Assembly: GCA_965116335.1 (NCBI GenBank)
Contig: OZ220677.1
Location: 806,001 to 870,000, forward strand
Length of the DNA: 64,000 bases
DNA from: G963663315 sp965116335
Lineage (GTDB): Bacteria; Pseudomonadota; Gammaproteobacteria; Arenicellales; Poriferihabitantaceae
Reading direction: 5' to 3'
The notes beneath the pieces were generated by a model that made no database searches, had not been told where the DNA came from, and saw only the letters and a program-made list of their open reading frames with translations. Positions within the stretch are counted from its first letter, which is position 1, and each line of letters opens with the position of its first letter. The position numbers were made by a program, and so were the translations under genes. Shown here piece after piece: positions 55,167 to 63,928 of this stretch.

Positions 55167-55949
55167 TCAGTCATCCAGCCCCCCGAAAGTTTCGAGATGA
55201 CCATCCACGTTCAGTATCTGGCCAGTTACCGCCCGCGCCTTGTCCGAACAGAGGAACAGAGCCATATCTGCAATATCCTGGGCGCCAATGAACATCCTCA
55301 TTGAGTTACCTCGGGTATACCGCTCCCTGACAGTCTGCTCACTGCTTCCCTTGAGGCGGGCTTCAGCCGAGATCACACGGTCCATCCGCTCGCCGTGTAT
55401 ACATCCCGGACAAATTACATTGGCGCGAATGCCCGCTCCGCCGAGCTCCATCGCGAGCGATTTGGTGAGACCAATCACCGCCCACTTCGCCGCGGCGTAA
55501 GGCGTTCGCAATGGATAACCGTGCCAGCCGGCCGTCGAGGATATGTTGATAATACTGCCGGTCCGCGCCGCTTTCATGAAGGGGATCACCTTGCGGCAGA
55601 ACAGAAAGACCGCATCGATATTGACGGCAAAACAGCGTTGCCATTGTTCCAGCGAAATATCCTCCACAAACTCAGTCGGCCCCGCAATCCCCGCGCAATT
55701 GACCATCACATCAATACCCTGAAACTGTTTGATATGGGCATCCATGACCCGACAGACATCTGCTTGACTGGCAACATCCGCGACCGTGGTTTTGATTCCG
55801 GGATAACTCGAGGAAAACCGTGCCACCGCCTGGTCATCAATGTCCACCACATGAACAGCATCCCCGTTTTGATGAAATGAGATCGCAATAGCATGACCGA
55901 TCCCGCTGGCTCCCGCGGTCACAATTACACTTCTTCCAGAACTACTCAT
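55167..55949 (-). CDS. SDR-family oxidoreductase
   Basis: 260 residues. Cofactor motif TAGASGIGHAIA, active site NISSTAGWHGYPLRTPYAAA (Ser, Tyr, Lys), C-terminal NVDGHLETFGGLDD. ATG at 55949 overlaps the fused dehydrogenase stop by 8 bases and is preceded by GAGGCAG. A hydroxyacid or hydroxyacyl-CoA dehydrogenase in the same pathway is likely; the substrate cannot be read. Confidence 0.82.
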   Translation of the reverse strand: MSSSGRSVIVTAGASGIGHAIAISFHQNGDAVHVVDIDDQAVARFSSSYPGIKTTVADVASQADVCRVMDAHIKQFQGIDVMVNCAGIAGPTEFVEDISLEQWQRCFAVNIDAVFLFCRKVIPFMKAARTGSIINISSTAGWHGYPLRTPYAAAKWAVIGLTKSLAMELGGAGIRANVICPGCIHGERMDRVISAEARLKGSSEQTVRERYTRGNSMRMFIGAQDIADMALFLCSDKARAVTGQILNVDGHLETFGGLDD

Positions 55950-57483
55950 GACTCTGCCTCGATCTGTTTTCAGTCTGTTCAATCGTTGATCGGGGGCGTT
56001 TTATGCCAACCGAACGTCCGGCGGATTCCGGTCTGGTGAGAGCGGCGTGCCCCTGGAATATGGCATCCAGTTTTTGCAATACTCCCAGCTCAGCCGGGCA
56101 GGCTTTTGATGCCGTGGTATCGACATGCAGCAGCATCTGCTCCGCGCTTGCGATTGGCGCACCCTCATCACCCGTCATGTTGTGATAAAGATGGATCCGC
56201 TTTTCATCGACATCCAGTAACTGTGTGGTTACGTGAAACCTGCTCCCCGAAGTAATTTCTCCTGTATTCACGATATGGGTTTCGACCGTGAAGTAACTCA
56301 TTCCCCTGGCATGATAATCCGCATCCACCCCGATCAGTCGAAACAGGGCATCGGACGCATTACCAAAGGCAACCAGATAACTGCTTTCCGTCATGTGGTT
56401 ATTGTAGTCAACCCATTGCGCCCGCACCGTGTCCGAGTACAGTCGCAGGGGTTGGCTCAGATCATGGTCACAATCCGACCCGTCCTGATGCGAGATCTGA
56501 TAAAGCGACTCCTCATAGCGGGTCAATACCTTACCAGCAGCCTGATCGTTCGCTCTCAACGCCTGGAGTATCGCGACAATGCAGTCATCCCTTTTCCTCT
56601 CCAGGTCAAGAATACTGCGCCCCCCGACCTGCTCATCGGACTGTGCCGATATTTTGTCGAGCAACTCATCGGTCAGGTCAGGTCCGTCAAACCGGGTCCA
56701 GGGCCATTTCAATGCCGGGCCGAACTGCGACATGAAATGGCGCATCCCGCCCTCACCACCGGCGATGCGAAAAGTCTGGAAAGAACCCATGAACGCCCAG
56801 CGGATACCCGGCCCATAAACGATCGCCTGATCCAGCTCATCGACAGTGGCGACCCCCTCATTCAGCAGATGCAATGCTTCCCGCCACAAGGCCTCCATCA
56901 GTCGGTCAGCGATAAATGCCTCGACCTCCTTACGCACAACCAGGGGGTGCATGCCGATACCGGAATAAAATGCGCGCGCAACATCGACAGTCCGGGGACT
57001 GGTCTGTTGACCGCCCACGATCTCAACCAACGGCATCAGATAGACCGGATTAAACGGGTGACCCACAATAATGCGTTCAGGATGGGCCACGCCTTCCTGC
57101 ATCTCGCTTGGTAACAAGCCGGAAGAGGAAGAAGCCACCACGACTCCGGCTCCGGTATGAGCGCAGATTTCACACATCAACGCCCTCTTGACATCTATTC
57201 GCTCAGGGCCACTCTCCTGCACAAAATCGGCATCTGCCACAGCCGCCTCAACACTGTCCACCAATGACAACCGCCCCCTGACATTGACCGGAGCCAGAGT
57301 CAGGGTACGGTAAGCTCGCAACGCATTGTCCAGCACGTCATGAATTCGTCTCTCGACTCCTTGCGCCGGGTCATACAGGTTGACATGAATACCGTTGATC
57401 AACAAGCGGGCCGCCCAGGCAGAACCGATCACCCCACCGCCGATCAGCCCGACTGTCCTGACCCCGCCGCTTGCGTTGCTCAT
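55942..57483 (-). CDS. Fused L-carnitine dehydrogenase / betainyl-CoA thioesterase
   Basis: 513 residues. Residues 1-325: 3-hydroxyacyl-CoA-dehydrogenase fold, NAD site GLIGGGVIGSAWAAR, SSTSG-like SSSSGLLPSEM, HPFNPVYLMPLVEIVGG and FIADRLMEALWREALHLLNE, close to CdhA. Residues from about 345: hot-dog thioesterase with VDYNNHMTESSYL, close to CdhB. CdhA oxidises carnitine to 3-dehydrocarnitine; CdhB releases glycine betaine from betainyl-CoA. The linking enzyme CdhC (BKACE) is not in this window. Known pathways have both split and fused forms. First gene of the operon. Confidence 0.87.
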   Translation of the reverse strand: MSNASGGVRTVGLIGGGVIGSAWAARLLINGIHVNLYDPAQGVERRIHDVLDNALRAYRTLTLAPVNVRGRLSLVDSVEAAVADADFVQESGPERIDVKRALMCEICAHTGAGVVVASSSSGLLPSEMQEGVAHPERIIVGHPFNPVYLMPLVEIVGGQQTSPRTVDVARAFYSGIGMHPLVVRKEVEAFIADRLMEALWREALHLLNEGVATVDELDQAIVYGPGIRWAFMGSFQTFRIAGGEGGMRHFMSQFGPALKWPWTRFDGPDLTDELLDKISAQSDEQVGGRSILDLERKRDDCIVAILQALRANDQAAGKVLTRYEESLYQISHQDGSDCDHDLSQPLRLYSDTVRAQWVDYNNHMTESSYLVAFGNASDALFRLIGVDADYHARGMSYFTVETHIVNTGEITSGSRFHVTTQLLDVDEKRIHLYHNMTGDEGAPIASAEQMLLHVDTTASKACPAELGVLQKLDAIFQGHAALTRPESAGRSVGIKRPRSTIEQTENRSRQSHE

Positions 57484-57627
57484 TGATGCTTACCCTCTTT
57501 CATTTGCAGCTCTTTGTTTGTAAATGGACAAGACAAAAATTTTCCATCTTTAGTAACGGACTTGCAAGGATTATTATAAAATCTCTTCAAATCAATCTTT
57601 CGACATAACCACCGGAACCTGGACATA

Positions 57628-58086
57628 ATGAATAAACAAATCCATATCCGCAAAGCCACACCGGATGATGCACAGCAAATCGCCGACTTCAACCGGACAA
57701 TGGCATTCGAAACCGAAGGCGCAAGATTAGACCCTGATACCGCTCTGGCTGGCGCTTGCCGAATGATTCAGGACCGGAGCCTGGGATTTTATCTGATCGG
57801 AGAATACGAGCGAGAAATAGCTGGATTGCTAATGATTACGACCGAGTGGAGCGACTGGCGCAACGGCGTCTTCTGGTGGATACAGAGTGTTTACGTGACC
57901 CCCCGATGGCGGCGAAAAGGAGTCTACCGCCGACTGTATGAAGAAGTGAAGAAACTAGCCGAATCGAACCCGGATGTCTGCGGCTATCGCCTGTACGTAG
58001 AGCACGAAAACACGGCGGCCCAGTCAACCTACCGCAGCGTCGGCATGACAGAAACCCACTACAAAATGTACGAAGAACTAACATAA
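57628..58086 (+). CDS. GNAT N-acetyltransferase
   Basis: 152 residues: IRKATPDDAQQIADFN start, FWWIQSVYVTPRWRRKGVYR (acetyl-CoA loop), LYVEHENTAAQSTYRSVGM end. Alone between the carnitine operon (divergent) and the DmdA-like gene (convergent). Substrate unknown. Confidence 0.87.
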   Translation: MNKQIHIRKATPDDAQQIADFNRTMAFETEGARLDPDTALAGACRMIQDRSLGFYLIGEYEREIAGLLMITTEWSDWRNGVFWWIQSVYVTPRWRRKGVYRRLYEEVKKLAESNPDVCGYRLYVEHENTAAQSTYRSVGMTETHYKMYEELT

Positions 58087-58157
58087 CTCGCCAACCACCC
58101 GTCTTTCCCACGCAGGCGGCAATGCACAATAATATGGATGTTGCGGTTCCACGTTAA

Positions 58158-59282
58158 TTACCCAATCCGCTGCCAATCACGCGTAACCACTTCCGCCTGC
58201 CGCCGCTGCCCGGACTCCAGCTCGACAGACAGGATATTCCCCGGGGCACTGAGCCCGACCCTGACCTTCGCAAAGGCAATATTGGAACCATATTTCCTGG
58301 AATACGCCAGACTGGTCACGATTCCCACCGGATTCCCGTCGCTATCCAGCAAATCCCAGGTATGACGCGGGGATACCAACGCATCACCGCTGACGAATAG
58401 ATGAACCAGTGCGTTTTCCACTCCATCTCGTAAAATCCGGCCAAGCGCCGGATAGGACAGGCACTCTGCCTCCTTGTCCAGATTAAAAAAGCGATCAAGC
58501 CCGATCTCATAAGGATTATCCTCTAATCTCATATCATTGCCATAAGACAACAACCCCCGCTCTATCCGGTCAATCGAATTGGGGCAACCCGCGCGAATAT
58601 GATACTTCTGCCCAACCTCCCGAATCGTGTCCCACAGCTCCAACCCTCGCGTAGAATCCTCAAGATAAATCTCGAATCCGCCCTGCCCGCCCCAGCCAGA
58701 CCGGGCAACAACCAGATCCATGCCCGCGATATTGACCCGGACGTACCAGAAAAACTTCAGCTCCCTGATTTCTTCACCCACTATTTCAGCCATCAGATCA
58801 TCGGCTTTCGGACCCTGGATCGCCAACGGGCTGACATCGGGCATGAATACATCCACATCCAGCCCCCGGCCACTGGCAATCCCTTTCAACCACAACAGCA
58901 CCCCGGAGTCTGAAATAGATAACCAGTAACGATCCTCCGCCAGCTTGAGCAAGAGAGGATCATTCACAATTCCGCCCTGTTCATCGACCAGAACCGCATA
59001 CATACACTGACCCATCCGGCACCGGGATATATCTCGCGGAGTGACCAGTTCAATGAGCTTCAGAGCATCCGGACCGATCACTTCGACCTGACGCTGACAC
59101 GACACATCCCAGATCTGCACATGCTCGCACAGATGCTCGTAATCTTCCTGTGGAGACCGGAATACCGATGCAAGTGGTGCATGGTTGTAAACAGTAAATA
59201 CCTGTGCGCCCTGCTCAAACACACGATCTTCAAAAGGAGTTTTCCCGATTCGCCGGGACAAAATCAGTTGAGATACCTTCAT
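58158..59282 (-). CDS. dmdA: DmdA-like tetrahydrofolate-dependent demethylase (GcvT fold)
   Basis: 374 residues from the ATG at 59282. ILSRRIGKTPFEDRV, EDYEHLCEHVQIWDVSCQRQ, VTPRDISRCRMGQCMYAVL, LSISDSGVLLWLKGIA, DVSPLAIQGPKADDLM and CPNSIDRIERGLLSYGNDM follow DmdA rather than GcvT. DmdA moves a methyl from DMSP to THF, leaving methylmercaptopropionate. Length matches. The divergent neighbour is a DmdB-like ligase. A glycine-betaine or dimethylglycine methyltransferase is the alternative. Confidence 0.72.
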   Translation of the reverse strand: MKVSQLILSRRIGKTPFEDRVFEQGAQVFTVYNHAPLASVFRSPQEDYEHLCEHVQIWDVSCQRQVEVIGPDALKLIELVTPRDISRCRMGQCMYAVLVDEQGGIVNDPLLLKLAEDRYWLSISDSGVLLWLKGIASGRGLDVDVFMPDVSPLAIQGPKADDLMAEIVGEEIRELKFFWYVRVNIAGMDLVVARSGWGGQGGFEIYLEDSTRGLELWDTIREVGQKYHIRAGCPNSIDRIERGLLSYGNDMRLEDNPYEIGLDRFFNLDKEAECLSYPALGRILRDGVENALVHLFVSGDALVSPRHTWDLLDSDGNPVGIVTSLAYSRKYGSNIAFAKVRVGLSAPGNILSVELESGQRRQAEVVTRDWQRIG

Positions 59283-59356
59283 GGGTTTTAAACTTGTTAT
59301 ACGATAGCCAAAACAGGCCGGATTATGCACCGAAAACCAGATTCAGGGAAAACAAA

Positions 59357-59386
59357 TTGCCATACCGTTCCAGTATAAAGTATAGT
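59357..59386 (+). promoter_or_regulatory. Possible sigma-70 promoter of the DmdB-like gene
   Basis: TTGCCA (59357-59362), 18-base spacer, TATAGT (59381-59386), about 32 bases before the ATG. By-eye match. Confidence 0.4.
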
Positions 59387-59417
59387 TGTCCGCACTATAT
59401 GGAACCGATCACTCCCC

Positions 59418-61097
59418 ATGCAAGAAAATTACGACATCCTGGGCCAGGTTAATGGTCTCAACTACGTGGAGCTTACTCCGATTTCATTCCTGCAGCGTGC
59501 CAGCGAGGTTTACGCAGACCATCCGGGAATCATCTATGGCAACCGCACTTCAACCTGGAAAGAAGTCTCGAAACGATGCCGCAGACTGTCTGATGGACTG
59601 AAGAAACTGGGGATCAAGCGCGGCGATACCGTATCCATAATGGCCGCCAATACCCCGGAACTGGCAGAGGCCCATTTCGGTGTTCCAATGTCAGGCGGCG
59701 TACTCAATACGATTAATACCCGGCTTGACACAGGTACGATTGCCTATATTCTCGCGCACAGTGACGCCCGGGTTCTGATTACCGACACCCATTTCTCGGA
59801 TGTAGTATCAAGAGCTTTATCAACACTGGACAACCCACCTGTCGTGATTGACATTATCGACGATCAGGCGCTGCAACATCACTCCCCCCTTGAGGGGGAG
59901 CCACAATCCGCGATAGCGGATTTGGTGGGGGGAAACCAACGCCTCGGCAACATAACGTATGAGGAACTACTCGCCCAGGGAGACGAAAACAGTGACTGGG
60001 GCCTGCCAGAATCTGAATGGGACGCACTCACACTGAACTACACTTCCGGCACCAGCGGGCAACCCAAAGGCGTAGTCTATCACCATCGCGGCTCTTACCT
60101 GATGTCGGTGGGCACGGTCGCAGCCTGGCAAATTCCGAAATTCGCCCGCTACCTGTATACCGTCCCGATGTTCCATTGCAATGGCTGGGGTCATGTCTGG
60201 AGCATGGCCCTGATGGGTGGAACCCTGATCTGCAACCGGGTAGTCAGTGCCGAAAACATCTTTGCCGCCATCCGTGAGCACCAGATCACCCATTTCGGCG
60301 CGGCACCGATTGTCCTCGCCATGCTGGCCAATGCCCCGGACGAGATCAAATACATCCCCGACCATACCGTCCAGGTGATGACGGCCGGTGCCCCTCCACC
60401 GAGCAAGGTGCTGGAGAAAACCCAGCAACTTGGATTGAATGTGATCCATGTATACGGCCTGACCGAAACCTTCGGTCATGTCCTGTTCTGTGACTGGAGA
60501 ACCGAATGGTCGCGCCTGACCGCCGAAGAACAGGCCGAGATCAAATCCCGGCAGGGTGTTCGATTCCCGATCATGCAGGAAGCCAGAGTCATTGATGTCA
60601 ACTCCGGCAAAATGGTACCCGCTGACGGGCAGACAATCGGAGAAATCGTCCTGCGCGGCAACCCGATCATGAAAGGCTACTACAAAAGCCCCCAAGCCAC
60701 CGCCGAAGCGTTCCGGGACGGCTGGTTCCATAGCGGCGACCTCGCGGTAGTGCACCCGGACGGCTATATGGAAGTCAAGGACAGGCTCAAGGACATCATC
60801 ATATCGGGCGGAGAGAACATCTCCTCCATAGAAGTCGAATCCGTACTCTATAAATTCCCGTCTGTCGCCGCAGCAGCAGTAGTCGCCAAGCCGGACGAAA
60901 AATGGGGAGAAACCCCCTGTGCCTTCGTCGAACTGAAACCCGGCGAAGAAGCCACCGAAGAAGAAATCATCGCGTTCTGCCGACAGAACATGGCCAGCTA
61001 CAAACGCCCGAAACAGATCGTGTTCATGGAATTACCGAAAACCTCCACCGGAAAAATCCAGAAATTCAAACTCCGCCAAATGGTAACTGAAAGCTGA
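59418..61097 (+). CDS. dmdB: AMP-forming acyl-CoA ligase, DmdB-like
   Basis: 559 residues, ANL superfamily: YTSGTSGQPKGVVYHHRG, MTAGAPPPSKVLEK, YGLTETFGHVLFCDW, GWFHSGDLAVVHPDGYMEVKD and KTSTGKIQKFKLR with the catalytic Lys. DmdB makes methylmercaptopropionyl-CoA, the step after DmdA; it also takes short fatty acids. Residues 155-173 (HHSPLEGEPQ..) are an in-frame insertion of a hairpin repeat, not family sequence. Confidence 0.78.
   Translation: MQENYDILGQVNGLNYVELTPISFLQRASEVYADHPGIIYGNRTSTWKEVSKRCRRLSDGLKKLGIKRGDTVSIMAANTPELAEAHFGVPMSGGVLNTINTRLDTGTIAYILAHSDARVLITDTHFSDVVSRALSTLDNPPVVIDIIDDQALQHHSPLEGEPQSAIADLVGGNQRLGNITYEELLAQGDENSDWGLPESEWDALTLNYTSGTSGQPKGVVYHHRGSYLMSVGTVAAWQIPKFARYLYTVPMFHCNGWGHVWSMALMGGTLICNRVVSAENIFAAIREHQITHFGAAPIVLAMLANAPDEIKYIPDHTVQVMTAGAPPPSKVLEKTQQLGLNVIHVYGLTETFGHVLFCDWRTEWSRLTAEEQAEIKSRQGVRFPIMQEARVIDVNSGKMVPADGQTIGEIVLRGNPIMKGYYKSPQATAEAFRDGWFHSGDLAVVHPDGYMEVKDRLKDIIISGGENISSIEVESVLYKFPSVAAAAVVAKPDEKWGETPCAFVELKPGEEATEEEIIAFCRQNMASYKRPKQIVFMELPKTSTGKIQKFKLRQMVTES
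59880..59936 (+). repeat. Hairpin repeat inserted in frame in the ligase gene
   Basis: CTCCCCCCTTGAGGGGGAG stem followed by GCCACAATCCGC and GTGGGGGG. The form resembles intragenic SPLEGE-coding palindromic repeats seen in other bacteria. It keeps the reading frame. Confidence 0.7.
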
Positions 61098-61105
61098 TGG
61101 GGTGG

Positions 61106-61126
61106 GGTGGGGTATCACTCCCCACC
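61106..61126. terminator. Hairpin between convergent genes
   Basis: GGTGGGG pairs with CCCCACC across a 7-base loop, in the 33-base gap between convergent stops. Preceded by a GGGGTGGGGTGGGG run. No T-tract on the plus strand. Confidence 0.45.
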
Positions 61127-61130
61127 GAAA

Positions 61131-61772
61131 TCAACCATCATGGTCTACTCTGGCGACGAAGATTCCTGCCACTGTCACGGCGGGGAATACCCCCTCCAGA
61201 AGTTCCTTGCAGGCTGCGTAATGCGCCCCGGAAGTCAACACATCATCCAGCAATACCACCAAAGGGGCTGGCCGATAATCATCGTCACCAATTACCATCC
61301 TGATATTCTCTTTCAACTGCTCCTTGGTCGGTCTGGTACGGGATAAATGTGAAGCCTGCACCGACTTTTTGATCACGAATAGCTCATCCGCCTCCGCGCA
61401 GGCAAGCCCCGCAGCCATAAGATCGCAAATTTGCCGCATACGGTCATCGTGTTCCGGCTCTCCGATTTTCTTTGAAGGAGGGATCGGTATCAAAGTCATC
61501 CTTTTACCGGGAAAAAGTTTGCCAACGGAGGCCATCAACACAGACGAAACTCGTGTTATGGCCTCCCTCTTGTCCTGCCAGGCGCCCGGATTCGAGTACC
61601 GGATATCGGGTTCCCTTTTCAGATCAAACACAACCCGATTCAGGCCAAGACCCTCAAAGCCCTCTCCCGAGTGATAAAACCCGAGACAATAACATCGGTC
61701 TGATCGATCCAGATAATGATAATCCCCGGTTTCCTGCGGACTTAACCGGGTCAACTTACAGGGTTCGTTCAT
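61131..61772 (-). CDS. Phosphoribosyltransferase-fold protein
   Basis: 213 residues. LVVLLDDVLTSGAHYAACKE is a PRPP-binding loop; TLIPIPPSKKIGEPEHDDRM resembles the ComF-type PP(S)K region. No zinc-finger N-terminus as in ComF. The N-terminal part (YHYLDRSDRCYCLGFYHSGE) is unrecognised. May act in nucleotide salvage, competence or an accessory system; context gives no answer. Confidence 0.68.
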   Translation of the reverse strand: MNEPCKLTRLSPQETGDYHYLDRSDRCYCLGFYHSGEGFEGLGLNRVVFDLKREPDIRYSNPGAWQDKREAITRVSSVLMASVGKLFPGKRMTLIPIPPSKKIGEPEHDDRMRQICDLMAAGLACAEADELFVIKKSVQASHLSRTRPTKEQLKENIRMVIGDDDYRPAPLVVLLDDVLTSGAHYAACKELLEGVFPAVTVAGIFVARVDHDG

Positions 61773-61778
61773 TACCCA

Positions 61779-62192
61779 TTACTGTTTTACTCCGTCCACA
61801 TACCGGCCTGCCTCAATAACCGTACCGTCCGGGAATTTAATCACCCAAAGCCCACTCTCCTTATCGTCTACATACTCACCTTCCCAAACCGTGCCGTCCG
61901 GAAGTGTGATCACCCAATGGCCGTTCATCTTGCCATCCACATACGGACCTTCCCAGACCACGTCTCCTTCTTTGATCACCCAGCGCCCGTTGCGCTTGCC
62001 GTCTACAACCGGACCTTCCTCAATCGAACCGTCCATATTTGGACCCGGCATGAAGGGCACGGTTCTTTCTATTTCCCATTCCTCCGGTTCTCCTGTCTGT
62101 GTTGCATTGGCGGAATGAGCCATTGCCATGATCAGGATTGCCAGGCCTCCAACAGCCAGGTTCTCGATGATTAGTTGCGCTTGTTCTTTCAT
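61779..62192 (-). CDS. Exported MORN-repeat protein
   Basis: 137 residues from the ATG at 62192. A hydrophobic signal (LAVGGLAILIMAMAHSANA) is followed by about four repeats of W-V-I...G.V.EG.YVDGK.NG, i.e. MORN/YwqK-type beta hairpins (about 75-137). Possibly periplasmic or membrane-attached. Function unknown. A longer frame upstream is less likely. Confidence 0.7.
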   Translation of the reverse strand: MKEQAQLIIENLAVGGLAILIMAMAHSANATQTGEPEEWEIERTVPFMPGPNMDGSIEEGPVVDGKRNGRWVIKEGDVVWEGPYVDGKMNGHWVITLPDGTVWEGEYVDDKESGLWVIKFPDGTVIEAGRYVDGVKQ

Positions 62193-62380
62193 GCTTCCTT
62201 CACTATGTACCTCTTCAACCTGGAATATACCCACTAATCCCACCGATTGACAGCCGAAAACCGCCGTGGAAATTCCATGCTCTGTAAGCCACGCCACGCG
62301 ATTTCTTGGCTTTAGAAGCCAGCCTGTCCTATAATCATCATAAACAGATGCTTCGCAGCCATTCAACACCAAAATCAATC

Positions 62381-62908
62381 ATGAAAATCACCGGGCTCCC
62401 CCCGATAGTGCCAGACAAACCGCTCACCCTGATTTTAGGTTCAATGCCCGGCAACGAATCACTGCGCCAACAAAAATATTATGCAAATCCGCGTAACACC
62501 TTCTGGAAAATCATGAGTCAACTTCTTGGTTTTGAAGCCAACTTGGGCTATGAACAACGCACCATGATTCTCAAACAACACCATATCGCGTTATGGGATG
62601 TACTGAAACACTGCGAAAGACAAGGCAGCCTGGACAGCGCCATCAAGCGATCCAGCGAGGTAACCAATGACCTTGTCGGATTTTTACGGAACCATGACAG
62701 TATCAAAACGGTTCTGTTTAACGGAAAAAAAGCTGAAACATCCTTCAACTTCCATATTCGGCCAAAATTGCACCCCTCGCGTGTCGCCGATACCCGATTT
62801 ATGAGACGGCCCTCAAGCAGTCCGGCAAACGCACAATTGAAATTCGAGGAAAAATATGCAAGATGGCATCAGGCACTTGCGCAGGAACAACCTCACCCAT
62901 GTCGGTAG
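62381..62908 (+). CDS. Hypoxanthine/uracil DNA glycosylase (UDG family 6-like)
   Basis: 175 residues. LILGSMPGNESLRQQKYYAN with PRNTFWKIM, IALWDVLKHCERQGSLDSAI, and RRPSSSPANA match DNA-deoxyinosine glycosylases of the Mug/HDG type. It removes deaminated purine or uracil from DNA. The ATG at 62381 fits family start MKITGLPP. Confidence 0.85.
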   Translation: MKITGLPPIVPDKPLTLILGSMPGNESLRQQKYYANPRNTFWKIMSQLLGFEANLGYEQRTMILKQHHIALWDVLKHCERQGSLDSAIKRSSEVTNDLVGFLRNHDSIKTVLFNGKKAETSFNFHIRPKLHPSRVADTRFMRRPSSSPANAQLKFEEKYARWHQALAQEQPHPCR

Positions 62909-62986
62909 AATCCGGGCGCAACGATTTCGAGCGTTTTACGTCCACAGTAGCTATAACTTCTAGAACTCTTTGATTCTGATCAGTTA

Positions 62987-63928
62987 TCAGACTTCATACT
63001 CCGCCGTCAACTCCAATAAATCCAGTTGCTCCTGACAACCTTGTGATTTTGATGGGTATTGATGTCTTACAGTGCTATCTAAGTCTCCTAAAGCATTTTC
63101 GTGATTTTTCAGGAACCACTTCTTATGATTATCCAGATATGACTCGCGAATTTCAGGCTTACGCAAATCAAGTGGGACTCGCGCCATCCTTGGATCGACA
63201 CTATCAAACCCGCTGAATTTCCTCTCCAATCGAGTTTTACAGGATTCAACATATTCAGGATTGATCTCAATTCCATAACCTGTACGATTTAACTGCTGAC
63301 AAACGCGCAAGGTTGTTCCGCTCCCAACAAAAGGGTCCAATACCAGAGAACCTTCTTCACTGGAAGCCAAAACCATTCGTTCAATCAACCCTTCGGGTTT
63401 CTGGGTCGGATGTTTCTGCCGATTCTCGTTGCAATAGTGAACATGAGAGAATTGCCAGACATCTCCTGGGTTAGCTCCTCTCATATTGTTTCGCTCACGA
63501 TAATATTTCTGTGGAACACGAATGGCGTTCAGGTTAAAGATGAATTTCTTTGATTTCGTAAACATCAAAATGTCATCATGTCGAGGAGAAAAACCCCTGG
63601 TTTTACCCACTCCCTGAGTGTAATGCCACACGATCCAATTATTGAAAAACATTCCAAGCTCGCGATCAAGAATGCTATACAGATACGAAATGAATCGAAA
63701 ACCCATGAACACATAAATTGTACCATGGGGTCTCAGAATGCGATGAACCTGCTTAAGCCAGATTCGGGAGAATTCCATATATTCATCAAACTCCCTGGAG
63801 TCATGATTATTCCCGTAATCCTTACCTAAATTGTATGGGGGGTCAGCGACTACAAGATCAATTGATTCGGATTCGAGCCTCTGGAGTTCCTCAAGTGCAT
63901 CACCCAAAATAACCTGTTGTCTAGTCAT
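62987..63928 (-). CDS. N6-adenine DNA methyltransferase (DPPY, beta class)
   Basis: 313 residues. Catalytic VADPPYNLGKDYG near residue 27-39 and SAM site LDPFVGSGTTLRVC near 195-210; QKHPTQKPEGLIERM between. Typical type II modification enzyme. Start overlaps by 8 bases the end of an upstream gene cut by the window, probably the cognate nuclease or another partner. Confidence 0.92.
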   Translation of the reverse strand: MTRQQVILGDALEELQRLESESIDLVVADPPYNLGKDYGNNHDSREFDEYMEFSRIWLKQVHRILRPHGTIYVFMGFRFISYLYSILDRELGMFFNNWIVWHYTQGVGKTRGFSPRHDDILMFTKSKKFIFNLNAIRVPQKYYRERNNMRGANPGDVWQFSHVHYCNENRQKHPTQKPEGLIERMVLASSEEGSLVLDPFVGSGTTLRVCQQLNRTGYGIEINPEYVESCKTRLERKFSGFDSVDPRMARVPLDLRKPEIRESYLDNHKKWFLKNHENALGDLDSTVRHQYPSKSQGCQEQLDLLELTAEYEV

